From the NCBI GenBank assembly GCA_030998015.1, contig JARWMV010000234.1, positions 868,001 through 932,000 on the forward strand: DNA of 64,000 bases. Reading direction: 5' to 3'. The stretch comes from Ceratorhiza oryzae-sativae. Lineage: Eukaryota; Basidiomycota; Agaricomycetes; Cantharellales; Ceratobasidiaceae. Below, in pieces: positions 44,632 to 56,418 of this stretch. The notes under the pieces were generated by a model. That model was not told where the DNA came from. It was given only the letters and a program-made list of their open reading frames with translations, and ran no database searches. How positions within the stretch are numbered: the first letter of the stretch is position 1; every line of letters starts with the position of its first letter. The position numbers and the translations under genes are program-made.

Positions 44632-46973
44632 CTGCGCAGAGCGAATGTGTTCTGCGAGCACTTGGGACGTTTCTTTATACGTGTCGGGAACCATAGTGTC
44701 TATGTTCATGCGGTGAGCCGCCTTCTCTCATGGTTGACCATGCTGCCAAGAAATGATCACGTGTGCGCATGGGACCAATCGACCCCCACGATCGCTCTAA
44801 TATTTAGCTTTGTTTTTTTGTTTCGGGTTTCTTCCTCACGGCCTGGCTCTGTCCGTAGTATGCACTTTGGCCGTTTGACCCCGTCCGCCCGTTTGCTGTG
44901 TTTGTTGTTCCACACCAGTTCGACTGATATGTTCGTGTAGGGCTTTAAATATGTATGCGAAAAAATGGTCACGTGTGGTCCCATCGTTTGCTCCCCGCAC
45001 AGGCGTCGGTTACGGTGTCAACCCTGCCTTACCATGCATCTTCGACAAGTCGATCAGCATGTCCCAATTTTTTTCCATGGTTCCACACTCTGGAATGCTG
45101 CGCTCGTCAGCTGTGCCTGCGGATAACGCTTCACAAATCACCAATGATTGACGGCTTCGCATGGTGCCGACCCACTCTATCGAGGACGGCCGCCAGTCTT
45201 AGTTCACTCGCACATGTGTTGTCATCGCCTTGTTGCTCGAATTCTCGTGCCTTGGTTCGGGGCACGGTACTATATGCCTCCAAGTTATTCCCAGTCTTTG
45301 CTATTGTCACGAGCCAGCGATCAATCTATCGTACTTCGGCTTCGCGAAATATAATATAATATGATATACCGGCCCAGTGGTTTTTTGATATTGGGATGTA
45401 CCAACTTACAAAGTCCGGTTATAATTACACGTCTGTCTCGACCCTACCATCTTCGATACGAGTTACGGCCACCAGCACAACGGTTCGTATTCAGCTTTGA
45501 TAATGCACGCATATCCTCGCGCAGGCGGCACTCACTGTGTACTCGCTGTCCTTTGAACTACACCACGCAAGGGTAGCACTCGCACTGGTCAATTTCGCGT
45601 GGTCCACCAAACACTGGCCTATAGCTTCCTGGGACTTGTCCCTTTGGAAGGTGCGCACCCAACACACGTTTGGTGTATCAATCAGAATGCGAACCATGCT
45701 CTCGTTTTCACACTGGCTACCACTAAATGTGAATTTGAGCGCTACCCGTCTGGCCGGGGTTCCACCCCACCCGGGATACTAAGATGTACTCCCGTTCTCC
45801 AAAATGTATGACTAGAGCTTCTCGCCGACACCCCACGAGAGAAGTTTGTAATTATGGCTTGGCAAAGCGGTGTATTCTGGCGCTTATGTTCGTCGGACCT
45901 TGATTTAGCAGCGACTGATCTGCGTTGCCGCATTAGACCGAGAAACAACGGGGCCCAGCGTATACGCGCCATCCATTTAGATACACCCCTTGTTAGCAAA
46001 GAAAAAAAACTTTCAACGTCTTTCTGAGACACATTTGATTGCATGACACACTCTTGGGCTCCTGTCACTTGTCTGGAACCGACTGAGCCTGCGGATCAAT
46101 GGCGTTGCGGGAACACTGTTGACAGGGGCGGCATTGAATAATGCCCAAAGCCACGAGGTGTATATATCGATTCGGTGTGAGCCGGCCATTCAACGGACTG
46201 AGTAGTGATGTCCTATGATGCGCGAAAAGATCGGACGACACCGTTGCCATCCGGCCCCCAAGTAGTCCGTGTCCGTAGGTTTTTCAACCTGTGAGTTCTC
46301 GCGGGCGGCGCCCGTTGATGGCAGGACTTTCACAGCGGCAGCCGACAATCATTCAGTTCGCTTGTCCGAAAAACCTAAAAACTTTGAGCACAGAGTTGGA
46401 TTACTTGCCGTTGCTTAGTTTCATAAAACAAGGTTTCATCAATCCCCGACTGTGTTCACGTGCACTCTGGGTTTAGACATGTACGAAGCCCGGCGTATAT
46501 GATGCATCGCGAGCCAATTGTCTGCAAGTGGCAAGTTTCTCGTGCAGTAGTTATAGTATGTGTGTCCTCTATGAGTGCTATTCCGGTCGAGAGAGGAGAC
46601 GGGTCACGAAAACCAACAAAGCGGCAAATACTTCCGAGTCGGAAATAGGTTTGACGCAGGCCCGTCAAATTCCAGGCAACAGGGCGGGGGTGGCTCCGGA
46701 CTTGGCACATCGCTCAGGAGTGTATTGGTCACGATGGTCTATGCGCGGCTACGGTCCCAGAAGTTAACGTCAACAACCCCTTGTCCTCTCATTTCATGGG
46801 CTAAACAATTGAGATTGTCCGAGTGGGCCGGCATATAAAGACAGACCAGGGGCCTCTGGATTGTCTCATCTCAGTTTCATCTCTCGTCTCCTCACCCGCA
46901 GACACCACACTCATTCCCAGTCGCTCTCTTTCTAAATCATCACCCGTCCATTCTTTTCTCACAACATCCTGCT
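44632..46973. other. Long intergenic region upstream of both the nuclease and the tyrosinase
   Basis: About 2.3 kb separates divergent start codons, the longest gap in the window. Only short frames without conserved features occur. A TATAAA element at 46834-46839 lies about 135 bp upstream of the tyrosinase ATG. A GATCACGTGTG site (44756-44766) and a GGTCACGTGTG site (44967-44977) are two near-identical CACGTG-type motifs about 210 bp apart, upstream of the nuclease. No transposon ends or long repeats recognised. Confidence 0.4.
46834..46839 (+). promoter_or_regulatory. TATA box of tyrosinase gene 1
   Basis: TATAAA in a GC-rich context (GGCATATAAAGAC), followed by a pyrimidine-rich leader up to the ATG at 46974. 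Spacing and composition fit a fungal core promoter. Confidence 0.5.
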
Positions 46974-48194
46974 ATGAATTCTTGCAGCCGCCCTTCTCAC
47001 TTAACTGCGGTAGTTTCCGCCGTACCGACCGAAAGGCAGGTCAACACTTGTGCAAATCCTGTAGTTCATGTCGAGTGGCGTAGCCTCACTCAGGCGCAGC
47101 GGATTCGTTCCACGCTGCTGTCAAGTGCCTCCAGACTAAGCCCAGCAACGTCAATGGAAGGTCTGTCTTTGATCGTTATCCAAGTGTCCACGACAGCGTC
47201 TTTGGAAGCGGTAAGTCCTATTGTACTTTCAACCCACAATAGATTCCTGATACTACGTCGACCAGTCCATTACGTAGCCAATTTCCTGCCTTGGCACCGC
47301 TTGTTCCTCTGGCTCCGTCGCCTGGACCTTCAAGACTGCGGTTACACTGGCCCAACCCCGTATGCACCATTGTTTCCAGATGGTTAATAGTATCTCACCT
47401 AGATGCTGTTTAGATACTGGGATTGGACAATCGATTCTGGCAAACTCGCTAAGTCGAAGATTTGGGATCCTACCACTGGCTTTGGTGGCAACGGCAATAC
47501 TCGCACTAGCGCTCACTGTGTTGAGAATGGGCCGTATGCTAATTTCCAGGTACGTTACTCGACGCCTGCATTTGAAACGCCGCTCCAACTAACAACGCCG
47601 CTATTACAGCTTTCCTATCCCACTAGGCATTGCCTGGCCCGTCGCTTTAACAACGGGAATGTTCGTACCGGCGTACTAGGAACCATGCAGGGCTCTCAGT
47701 ACTCGTCGAGTATGATCCAACAGATTTTGAGTACAACTAACTACAATGATTTCTCGAACGATATCGAGGAAATTCCGCATGACGCTATTCACAACGTCAT
47801 TGCTGGCGACATGGCTGCCGCTTTCTCTCCCAACGATGCTTTGGTGAGTAATCATGCTAGACTTGACATGGGCATCCTTTGCTCACCATTCCTGCTGCAG
47901 TTCTTTTTGCATCATCAGAACATCGATCGTCTCTGGGCCAAGTGGCAAGGGCGTGGACCCCGTCTCCAAGAATACTCTGGTAACACTGTCCAGGGACAAT
48001 CTCAAACAGACGGCTCGCGCTTCCCACTGGCCAAGTTGAACGATACCTTGCCTATTCAAAACATTCGTGGTCTTCCTGACATGCGTGTTGCGGATGTAAT
48101 GGATACCATGTCTGGCGCCTTGTGTTACACGGTGAGCTTGTTGATTGGGGTTTTAATGACAACCCGCTGACCACCTTGGCAGTACGACAAATAA
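46974..48194 (+). CDS. Secreted-type tyrosinase, tandem copy 1
   Basis: Di-copper monophenol/diphenol oxidase, a source of quinones and melanin. After a short N-terminus comes CANPVVHVEWRSLTQAQR, then SFHAAVKCLQTKPSNVNG, SVHYVANFLPWHRLFLWLRR (CuA His region), GYTGPTPYWDWTID, GFGGNGN, the CuB His residues in IPHDAIHNVIAGDMA, FFLHHQNIDRLWAKWQ, and a C-terminus ending CYT-YDK. About five introns fit, one (47216-47270 region) right at the CuA motif. A one-base loss is implied at 47101-47102 (GG where RDSFH needs GGG). The signal peptide is also unclear: ILAAALLT appears in another frame just after the ATG. Its paralogue starts 0.65 kb downstream. Confidence 0.8.
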
Positions 48195-48849
48195 ACACGG
48201 AAGACCGATATTCGCGTAGAACCAGTTTTTTTTTTGGGGTTTTATTTATTTCTGGGTTATTAGCGCTATGTGTTTTGTAACTGGTAATGATATGGACATC
48301 GAATTGCTGCTCTTATCTATTTCTGTGTCGGCTCGTGCAATAAGTACCGCTACGGTTCCGCACGCGCTAGTCTGATTCCTGCAAACTGTATGCACCCGTC
48401 GATCACGAGCTACCGTCTTAGTCGATCAACTTAACTTCGACACTCTCGTAATGGTTTCAAAAAAGAAACTAGGGAAAGAAGGCTTAGCCCCCCAAATCGA
48501 AGTCACGCTGAATTGGGGATGGACTCTTCTGGCGTCGCAGAAGCACCAAAAGGCGTTTGTATGCGTGGCTTCTTGCCGCCCACGCTACAAATACGTTAAA
48601 TGTATATCGCAACGCTTTACCAACGCCGAAACGTCCCGCATTCGAGCTTCTTTAAGGATGTTGGCGGCGGCCTTAAAAAGCCCCAAGGGTAAACGAAACA
48701 GGTTTACTTCGCCTTAATCTCATCTCCTAGTTGTCATCTTTTCGGCCTCTCTTCTGACTGGTCGACCGACGCGTTTGTCAACGCAACACACTCACTTGCA
48801 ACGTACCCACTCTTTATAACCTCGAACCGCCACATCCACCTCTTCAGTA
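48195..48849. promoter_or_regulatory. Intergenic region between the tandem tyrosinases
   Basis: About 650 bp. It includes a ten-T run (48223-48232) in the 3' sequence of copy 1 and a TTTATAA element near 48813-48819, 30-40 bp before the copy 2 ATG. Short frames are featureless. Confidence 0.4.
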
Positions 48850-50059
48850 ATGAGGATTGCTACTCTTCTTTCTTTCGCAGCTTTAGCTTTGGCTGCTCCG
48901 TTCCAAAAGCGACAAAGCTGCACTAATCCATCCGTGCGAAAGGAATGGCGTTCTTTAACTCAAGACCAGCGCAATCAGTTCCATCAGGCTGTAAAGTGCC
49001 TCCAAACTAAACCCAGCGATATCGATGGTCAAACGCTATTCGATCGGTTCTCGAGCTTGCGTAGGCAAGGCTGGCGAAAGTAAGTATTTCTTCTGACGGT
49101 TCGAGCCACCTACCGATCCATCCTTCGATAGTTCATTATGTCGCCCGCTTTTTACCCTGGCACCGTTTTTACCTGAAAGCACGCGAAATGGCTCTGAACC
49201 AATGCGGCTATACCGGTCCTTTCCCGTGCGTGTCTCCTTGCAATTCATTTCGCCGGAGCTGATTCTGTGCTTAAGATACTGGGACTGGACCATTGATGCC
49301 GATGCCAACAACCTGTCGGGATCTGTGATATTTGACCCGGTAGCTGGATTCGGTGGAAATGGTGCTCAACGAGCTTCACCGGGTGTTGGGAAGTACTGCG
49401 TCACCGATGGCCCCTATGGTATCCAGTCAAACTTTTCGGTACGCATTCCCTCGTTCCACCCAATCAATCAATTCTCATTTATGTGTGCGCTAGGTTGCTT
49501 ACCCACAGACGCGTTGTTTGCAACGCAATTTCAACATGGGTGGTCGATGGAGGATGCAGGGTAGCCAGCATACCTCCCAGGTGATCAACAACATCTTGCA
49601 GAGTGACCGGTATTCCAATTTCGAACAACAACTCGAGGAGGGCCCTCATGACGCTGTTCATAATGAAGTCGCAGCTGACATGGCGGCGTTTTTTTCCCTG
49701 CCGATTCTCTGGTGAGACTCTCCGAAGCATGTTTGGGCGTTGGTCTAACTGTTAAATCTAGTTCTTTGCGCACCACTGCAACGTGGATCGTATTTGGGCA
49801 CTCTGGCAAAATCAAAGTCAAGATCACCTGCAAGCCTACAACGGAAACACGGTGCAAGGACAAGACCCCAATGATTCAAGCCGTTACCCTCTAGCCACAC
49901 TGGACGATACGATTAGCCTGCTTGGTTTGATGGGTCTGCCTGATGTCACAGTTAGGGATCTTATGGACACCCGTTCTGAACTGCTCTGCTATGTCGTAAG
50001 TATTCCCTCAACTTGCGTTGACCATTAACTCACCGGGCGTATTCTAGTACGACAACTGA
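48850..50059 (+). CDS. Secreted tyrosinase, tandem copy 2
   Basis: Clear signal peptide MRIATLLSFAALALAAPFQK, then CTNPSVRKEWRSLTQDQR, QFHQAVKCLQTKPSDIDG, HYVARFLPWHRFYLKAREMA (CuA), GYTGPFPYWDWTIDADANNL, GFGGNGAQR, GPHDAVHNEVAADMAAFF (CuB) and FFAHHCNVDRIWALWQ. It ends CYV-YDN. It aligns block by block with copy 1. Between FDRFSS and the CuA exon the sequence of copy 1 (VHDSVFG, which carries a His) is replaced by a shorter, out-of-frame stretch (49050-49080), so one copper-A ligand region seems lost or misread. A one-base loss also falls at 49689-49698 (T7C3 run) just before the CuB exon. Confidence 0.78.
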
Positions 50060-50537
50060 GCGCCGAACTATCTGGTTTTTCGGAGAGGGAAGGTTTTTTG
50101 GTTTAATGCGCTCTGGCGTGGGGACTTTGCTTTTCTATTATCTCTGGATTTTGTCTGGTATATATTTAATCATGCTTACCCAGGTCCTGTGGTTTCTGGC
50201 ATGTAGGCGAGCCCTTCCCCAGAACAGCCTCGGTTACGTTATATATTCATGCGTGCATCTAAGCTTGTGTCGTAGCAATCACTACACACGTGAAACAGTT
50301 TTGCGAGGCTCTCGCATATGTCTTTGACATGGATATTTCATTTATTGTCATATATTCATCAAGGACACACTATTCGTAATACACATTTGGGACCGACTAC
50401 GAGAAACAGAGAAGCAGTCGGCGAGCCAACACGCGCGTGCCACTGCGGAGTTGCAGGCAGCACTTTGGAACGGAGGATGTTCTGCCAACGGCGGGACTCT
50501 GGCCGAATCCAGTGCTGGCGCGCCGCCTCTCCGTGTT

Positions 50538-52803
50538 TCACGAGTGTAGGCGAATAGTCAAACTGGCATACAAATAGTACCTCGTTTGAGGTCCATTAAA
50601 TCTAGAAACCCATGACATACTCCTTACATCATAACCTTTACCATAAGCCCATGCCCCGAAACCCAAAAACGCAGTGACGACAACATAGGAAAAACTATAT
50701 CCGAATGTGCTGACCACAGCCACCAGGGCTCCAAAGAGGTTGGTCAACATAATCCACAAAACGGCTAGCGAAGTCAGACAGCCGGACCATAGCACACATG
50801 CCCATGGGTAGCTGTATTCGATCGAAAGACTTTGCAGGCCCTTTCCATACTCTTCTTTCGACTGAAGAAACTGGCACTACAAAAAAAGTTTAGGAGGGCT
50901 GGCTGGAGGCTCGAGTGGGTACTTACCCCGTGAGCCGCGTACTTGCCCATGGCGCGATGACTGCGAATGAGGAAAACTGCCTTCATGCTACCGAAAAGAA
51001 CGGAAGCCGTTGAAATCCCCAGAAGGAGAATAACCACCAATGACGAGGTCGTCGAAAGCAGTACAGCATCGGATCTATTGATTAGATATATCACTAATTG
51101 CACTGGCCAGCTTTCAATCCGCACTCACATCCATACGAAGCCAGCTGCCGCCAAAGCAAAGGTCCATTCTTCAAGCAGATCCGTAACGAGCTTTCGCCAG
51201 TGGTGGGTGTAGATGATCCTTTCTACCCATATGTGCTCGAGCTTGTCAAGATGGATGGCCGGACAACCAAACATGGCCGTTGAATAGTATTGGTATGTCG
51301 TGCCACGGCGTGACGCATGTTGGCCTGTTACAACCACTGTGCGATCCGGACGAGCACACTCCTCGCCGAACAGATTGACGATCTGGCTTTGGACTAAACG
51401 CAATATATAAGTCGTTTTTCATCGAGGCCTAGGGTGCCTGCTCACTTAGGAGAGAATTTATTCTCGCTACAACAGAAAGGTTGGTCAAATGAAACATCCA
51501 GAGAATGTAGTGTACATACCAACAGACCAATTCAATATCTCTGGTCGTGCTGCATTTTCCAGGCCTTTAAGGTAGTTTATGCACTCTTCAGGGGTGAACG
51601 GAGATGTCGAACCCTCAGAAGATATGTTATCTGCTCAGACAAAGGTTAAATACGGAAACTAGCCTATCGCCTGGTCAAAATCCGCACCTATCATTAAAGC
51701 AGCCAGTTGTCCCTGAAGCTTTTTCGCACTCGCGCTCATGTCCAGGTCTGGGCGAGGCATGTATTCGCAGTGTGTCCAATACTCGCCCATCAACACATGC
51801 TCTATTCAACGTGTCAAATCTGGCCGTTGCGACAACGAATGAATATGCTTACCGAGATGGATGTTATTTCTTACATCAGGTAAGCCGACAACCGATGTAT
51901 TAACTTGTCTCAGAAAGCGGATCGTAAACCGAGAGTGGTCCACCAGGTAGTATTTGCAGGACTCTGGATTAGAGGGCCGGTCATCGATTAATTCGATATA
52001 GATATCCATGTCTGATAGGCGGTTGAGCCCGTCATCTTGCGACAATATTATCTCGGCGATTCGGTCATAGCAGGCTACTACCCTTTTACAAACACGCTCG
52101 AATCTGATATACGAATCTGTGACGATTTTGTGTCTTTTGTGGTAAAAGAACGGTTGGCTGAAGCAATAGTTTGGTTCAAGCGACCTTGATGAACAAGAAA
52201 AAATCGGCACTCACCCTTCTGTCGGGTTGATCAGTTCTTCCCAACCATCAGGCACAGCGGTATAAGGGTGGGCACTAATCTTACGGTCAATTCAAGAAAA
52301 CAAGTCAAGAGAGTGTTACTTGCGCTTCATCATCCCCTTCTAGAGAGCTTAGACGCCCGGCAACGGGGATTTGTCGCTTTTTGGGGTATCCCCTGGCGAA
52401 CAGTTGAATATCAGCATGGCAGAGCATGAAAGATTCGGAGAAGAACGTACGCATGCTTGTCATCATATCGTCGCGAGGCTGAAGGAATTCGTTCCTCGAA
52501 GGTTGGTGGTAACATTGCTCCGCGTGCCATTGTAAACCACGTGAATAATTACTGTTAAATGTCATTCCACAAATTTTTAGCTCTTGGGAAATCGACGTTG
52601 CGCAGATTCGTGCATACTGGGAATAATAATATGGGGTCTTGACAAGATGCAAAAGCGTTCTCGGGTGTGCAACATCTAGCCTCAATTATATACCACGGGT
52701 TTGTGAATCCATGTCCCAAAAGAGGATCATGGAAGAGCGCCTCAACTTGACACATGCAGTACGCCACCCTGGATTTCTCCGGGGGATCACCGTTGCTCAT
52801 CAA
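50538..52803 (-). CDS. Multipass membrane protein with WW-like motif (Agaricomycete-type family)
   Basis: A fungal family I know only as 'hypothetical'. The model starts MMSNGDPPEKSRVAYCMCQV. It continues SQYARICATSISQELKICGM, QPRDDMMTSMRTFFSESFML and ARGYPKKRQIPVAGRLSSLE. A WW-like segment follows (AHPYTAVPDGWEELINPTEG, then QPFFYHKRHKIVTDSYIRFE) with CKYYLVDHSRFTIRFL. Next is EHVLMGEYWTHCEYMPRPDL, and the C-terminal part has several hydrophobic helices (from SDAVLLSTTSSLVVILLLGI to LVAVVSTFGYSFSYVVVTAF). A WW fold would bind Pro-rich partners; membrane anchoring suggests a scaffold or receptor-like role, but that is a guess. Several junctions, for example near 51631-51663, are not resolved. 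Confidence 0.6.
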
Positions 52804-54030
52804 TGAACTTAACTAGTATTGGTTCTCGGGTCAGATATGTGGGAACTGGTGGGGCGAACGCCAGGCGGAGCGTCTAGAAAGGCACTACCTAGGCGGGAAT
52901 AAAGAAGTGAAATGCCATATGCGTCCAACTAAGATGATATGGTTGAACAGCACTGACCAAGGGGAACCGAGTCTGGTCAATACATGCTATTTTGGCTGTG
53001 AACTTTGGACGATGGGTTTGTGGACTTGACAACAAAATATTAAAAGTTAAAGGCTGTTGAAAGATTGGCGAGTAAAAATGGAGGTGGCGGATTGGCCTCG
53101 GGCGGGGGAAGCAAACCAACGGGTCCATCTTGGGTTCTCTACTTATGTGCTTTATGTGATGGGGCAGCAACCTGCGACCAGGCAAGGTTGGGACGGCGTC
53201 ATACAGGTGCCTGGGTGGACTCTTGGTGCACAGACGCTGTGCACGCAATGCGTTATCGGCGGGAAGGGGAATACGAATATCGCCCATCGTTTATCCGACC
53301 GACCCAGAGTTGGAAAATTGGGTTGAGGGCGTGGCTGTCCATATGCTCATCCTTGTGCCAACAATCGGTTGCTCAACGCTCCTTTGCCCCCAAACAGAAG
53401 CCTCCCCCCGGTGAGTTCCCCACACCTGCAACACGATCGCAGCCCGAAACGGATCGCAGCGTGTTTCGTGACGAGGGTTAATTGAAAGGGAACGGGGAAC
53501 AAGGCAAGGTGTTTATGCCTGTGGGCGGCGCGGTGGCGCGCTTACGGAAGCAGGAATTTCCTTTGTGGGAGCGTCCACAGCGCCACACATGGACCGCCAG
53601 AGACACAAAGGACGGGCCAGCGAGTCGAGCGTGTGCAGTGTTCGGGGTTGCCGACGTCGACAATGACTTCCAGGGATCATCGTGCAGAACTCTTCAAGAG
53701 GGCCTATCGTCTGGCTCTCATCCCTAGTCCCCAGTTGACGCTAGCTTGCAGCAATATGGGCCCCTGCTCGACGCCCCTATAAGTCCTGCTCTGCTGCCCC
53801 TGCTTTCCCATACGATCTCATTGGCCACGAATACATCATCCATTTATCCCAATCATCTTTTAATCACACTGTAAGTATCTTTCTTGTTCATTTCGCTTCT
53901 GTGCTCACATCATATCTAGAGTTCCTCTCTCTTCACTCATATCGTTGTATCCTACTCAAGCCACGACGAGTTTGTCCCTTGCTCTTTATCCCCGATTCCC
54001 GGCTGATATGTTCCCTAAAAAGGCCACTCG
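52804..54030. promoter_or_regulatory. Divergent intergenic region
   Basis: About 1.2 kb between divergent start codons. Several 60-140 codon frames overlap on both strands at 53060-53480 without conserved content. A CTATAAGT element near 53776-53783 and a 5' leader intron (53871-53919) belong to the right-hand gene. Confidence 0.4.
53871..53919 (+). other. 5' leader intron of the Ser/Pro-rich gene
   Basis: GTAAGTATCT donor, pyrimidine-rich body and CATATCTAG acceptor, 49 nt, lying about 110 bp before the ATG at 54031. It fits the size of coding introns in this window. Confidence 0.55.
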
Positions 54031-56048
54031 ATGCCCATTACGTCCAACCTATATCCCGATACTGTATTCGTCCATCAGCCCAGCTCTCGTGTGCCTAGCT
54101 CTACCTTTACGCTATCATCTCCGCCAGCAGCTCGCAATCGACGTGCCCGGCGTGCACCCATCCCATCCAGCCTAGTCGCCAACCAGCACCCGTGCAAGCC
54201 CACCTCACCTGCGTGTTCTCCGCGCTCGAACCCAAGCGGCCGTCGTCGCTCGTCCGTCACCTTGCGCTCGCCTCTTTCGTCCTTTCTTTCGCTCGTCGAC
54301 TCGCCCAAGAACACGATCCGCAAGAGCTCAGCATCCGGGATTGGACTCGGTCTTCCGCCAGCTCGGCTATCTCCATCTTCCCTGAATACCATCGTCGCTT
54401 TCGCCTCGGGGAAATCCCACCGCCGGTCTGTTTCTGGGCCGCTCCCTGCCACCGTCTGGTCATTTGAAACCCAGCTTGCTCCTTCACCCGCGTCGAACCA
54501 GGTCGCTGCTCTTGCTGCTCTTGCCTTGACTCCGAGCCCGACGCGTTCGACTCCGACCCCAGTCCGCGTATTTTTCGAACGATCCCGTACTCTTGCTGCC
54601 CTCAAGGCTAAACCCCACAGCTCTACGGAAACCCCACCCGAATCCAAGAAGCCCAAGGCACGCCCAACACCCATCATGGCTACCAAGGATGGACATGTCA
54701 ATGTACTCCTGCTGCCCAAGCGCAGGGACAACGCTCCCTCGATCAAGTCCAGCGCAAGCGCGTCTACCACTGCCAGCAAATCCAAATCGCGCAAGGATGG
54801 CCAGTCCACGTCATCGAGCAAGACACCGCGCCTGGCATCCAACCCAGCCCTACGTGCCCAACGTTCTCTCACTCCGGCCCGAGAGGCGTTTCGCCCATTG
54901 CCATATGCGACACATGCCGCGCTCGACGAATTTTTCGGCGACCCACGCAAGATGAACGCGTTACATGCGCACCAATCGGCCTCGAACCAGCTTGGTGCTC
55001 GCCCCGACGAGGTTGGATATGGTAACACGATCGGTCACAAGGGCGCAGATGGATGGATCTGGTTTGACGCGCTGGAAGAGCAGGAGTATGCATGGCTCAT
55101 GGGTGAATCCGTAGCGCCGCAATCTCCAGAGGTTCACAAGGAGAAGAAAAAGTCCAAGAGACGGGGATTCCTCAGTCGAAGAGACAGCACGAGCGAATCT
55201 GAAGGCGGTCGGACGGATTGGGAGTCGTTTGATGCGCTGAGGAGAGGGAGCGAGAGCGGCACGAGCGAGGGAGGAATCGTTGATCCCATGACATACGATC
55301 TTGACCCAACCCGCCCTCCACGCTATCGCGCCGTTGGAGACGGATTTGCTCGCTACAGGGTCGATGTCACTGCCTGGGATGCCGCTGTCCAAGTCAGAGG
55401 TCGTCAGAACGTGGGCGGTACGACAACCCCCAAGAATAGGCGAGGCAGATCTCGGCGCGGTAGCGCCAGCCGTGGCTCTGCAGCCGAGCGCCGACGCCCT
55501 CCTCCGCTCAACCTGGCGGCTGTCTCGAGCGCACTTGCTTCACTTGGTTCCCAGGCTGTTCCACCCGCCCGTTCTCCCGCCAATCTCTCTGCCCGTCGTG
55601 GGTCGATGCCTATCCTTAGCTCTCATCTCCCACCATCCCTCGCAGACGTCGCCCGTGCCGATTTCGTTTCCTCTTCCTTCCACCCAATCCATCCAAGCGG
55701 GACTTGAATCTCGACCCCGAGACGCCATGGTCCGCGAACCTCCCAAAAGATACCATCTACAGGTCCATCGGCCCCGTGCTCGCTCAAACCACTATTCCTG
55801 CGGCCCCAGGCTCACCTTTCAAATCCATGTTCTCGCGTCGAGCCTCGCTCACACCTCTTCCGCTCCGACACAGCCCATTGCCGCTTCCTCAATCCAACGT
55901 TGCCTTCGAGTTCAAAGGGGATGGTGCGTTGCCAAAGCTACCTCCCATGCCGATGGAGAACGGAGCTCCTCCTGGTATCGGCGAAGTAAAAAGGAAGACG
56001 AGCTTGGCGGATATATTTAGGAGAGGCTTTTCGACTCGACGCAAGTAA
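54031..56048 (+). CDS. Large Ser/Pro/Arg-rich, mostly disordered protein
   Basis: Not recognised as a named family. A single long exon of about 670 codons, intronless apart from the leader. Almost all of it is low-complexity Ser/Pro/Lys/Arg. It is punctuated by a conserved-looking core, REAFRPLPYATHAALDEFFG, then GNTIGHKGADGWIWFDALEE and QEYAWLMGE, and later PPRYRAVGDGFARYRVDVTA. The end has DPETPWSANLPKDTIYRSIG, FKSMFSRRASLTPL and KRKTSLADIFRRGFSTRRK. RRxS-type sites (RRGS, RRDS, RRAS) suggest phosphorylation by basophilic kinases. A one-base loss at about 55693 splits the C-terminal 115 residues into another frame; the codon bias and motif style continue across it. Confidence 0.65.
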
Positions 56049-56418
56049 ATCGGTCCGGTGTTTGCAAAGTGACTTTGTGTTGTTCCAGCTCCACGCCTTT
56101 TACTTCTTTTTGGTTTGTTCGCTTGTTGCGGTCTGTGACTGAGACGATGAGATTTTTTTTTGTTGTATCAACAGGCTTTGGCGTGTAAATATTAATAGTT
56201 ATGGTATATGAGCATACCAAGTCTGGTTCTGTGTCAAGGGAAGGTAGAGAACAAAGCCCATGGCCAACTATCACGTGGGCTATGGTAGTACTATTTAGAC
56301 ATCTTTACGCCTGGCTTGGGATGGCTAAAGATAAACAATGGTCCTAAAAACCGAATAGACCATGGCCTTTGATTGGGTCAAGTATTTACATGTCTAAATA
56401 GAAATCTCAGTCATACGT

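Noticed and set aside
51631..51663. Possible ninth GC-AG intron in the WW-like membrane gene
   Set aside because: It would be only 33 nt with an aberrant GCTAGT donor, shorter than any other intron here; the junction is left unresolved.
54075..55028. 317-codon minus-strand frame opposite the Ser/Pro-rich gene
   Set aside because: Mirror frame of a GC-rich coding exon; composition is typical of an antisense shadow and it lacks any motif.
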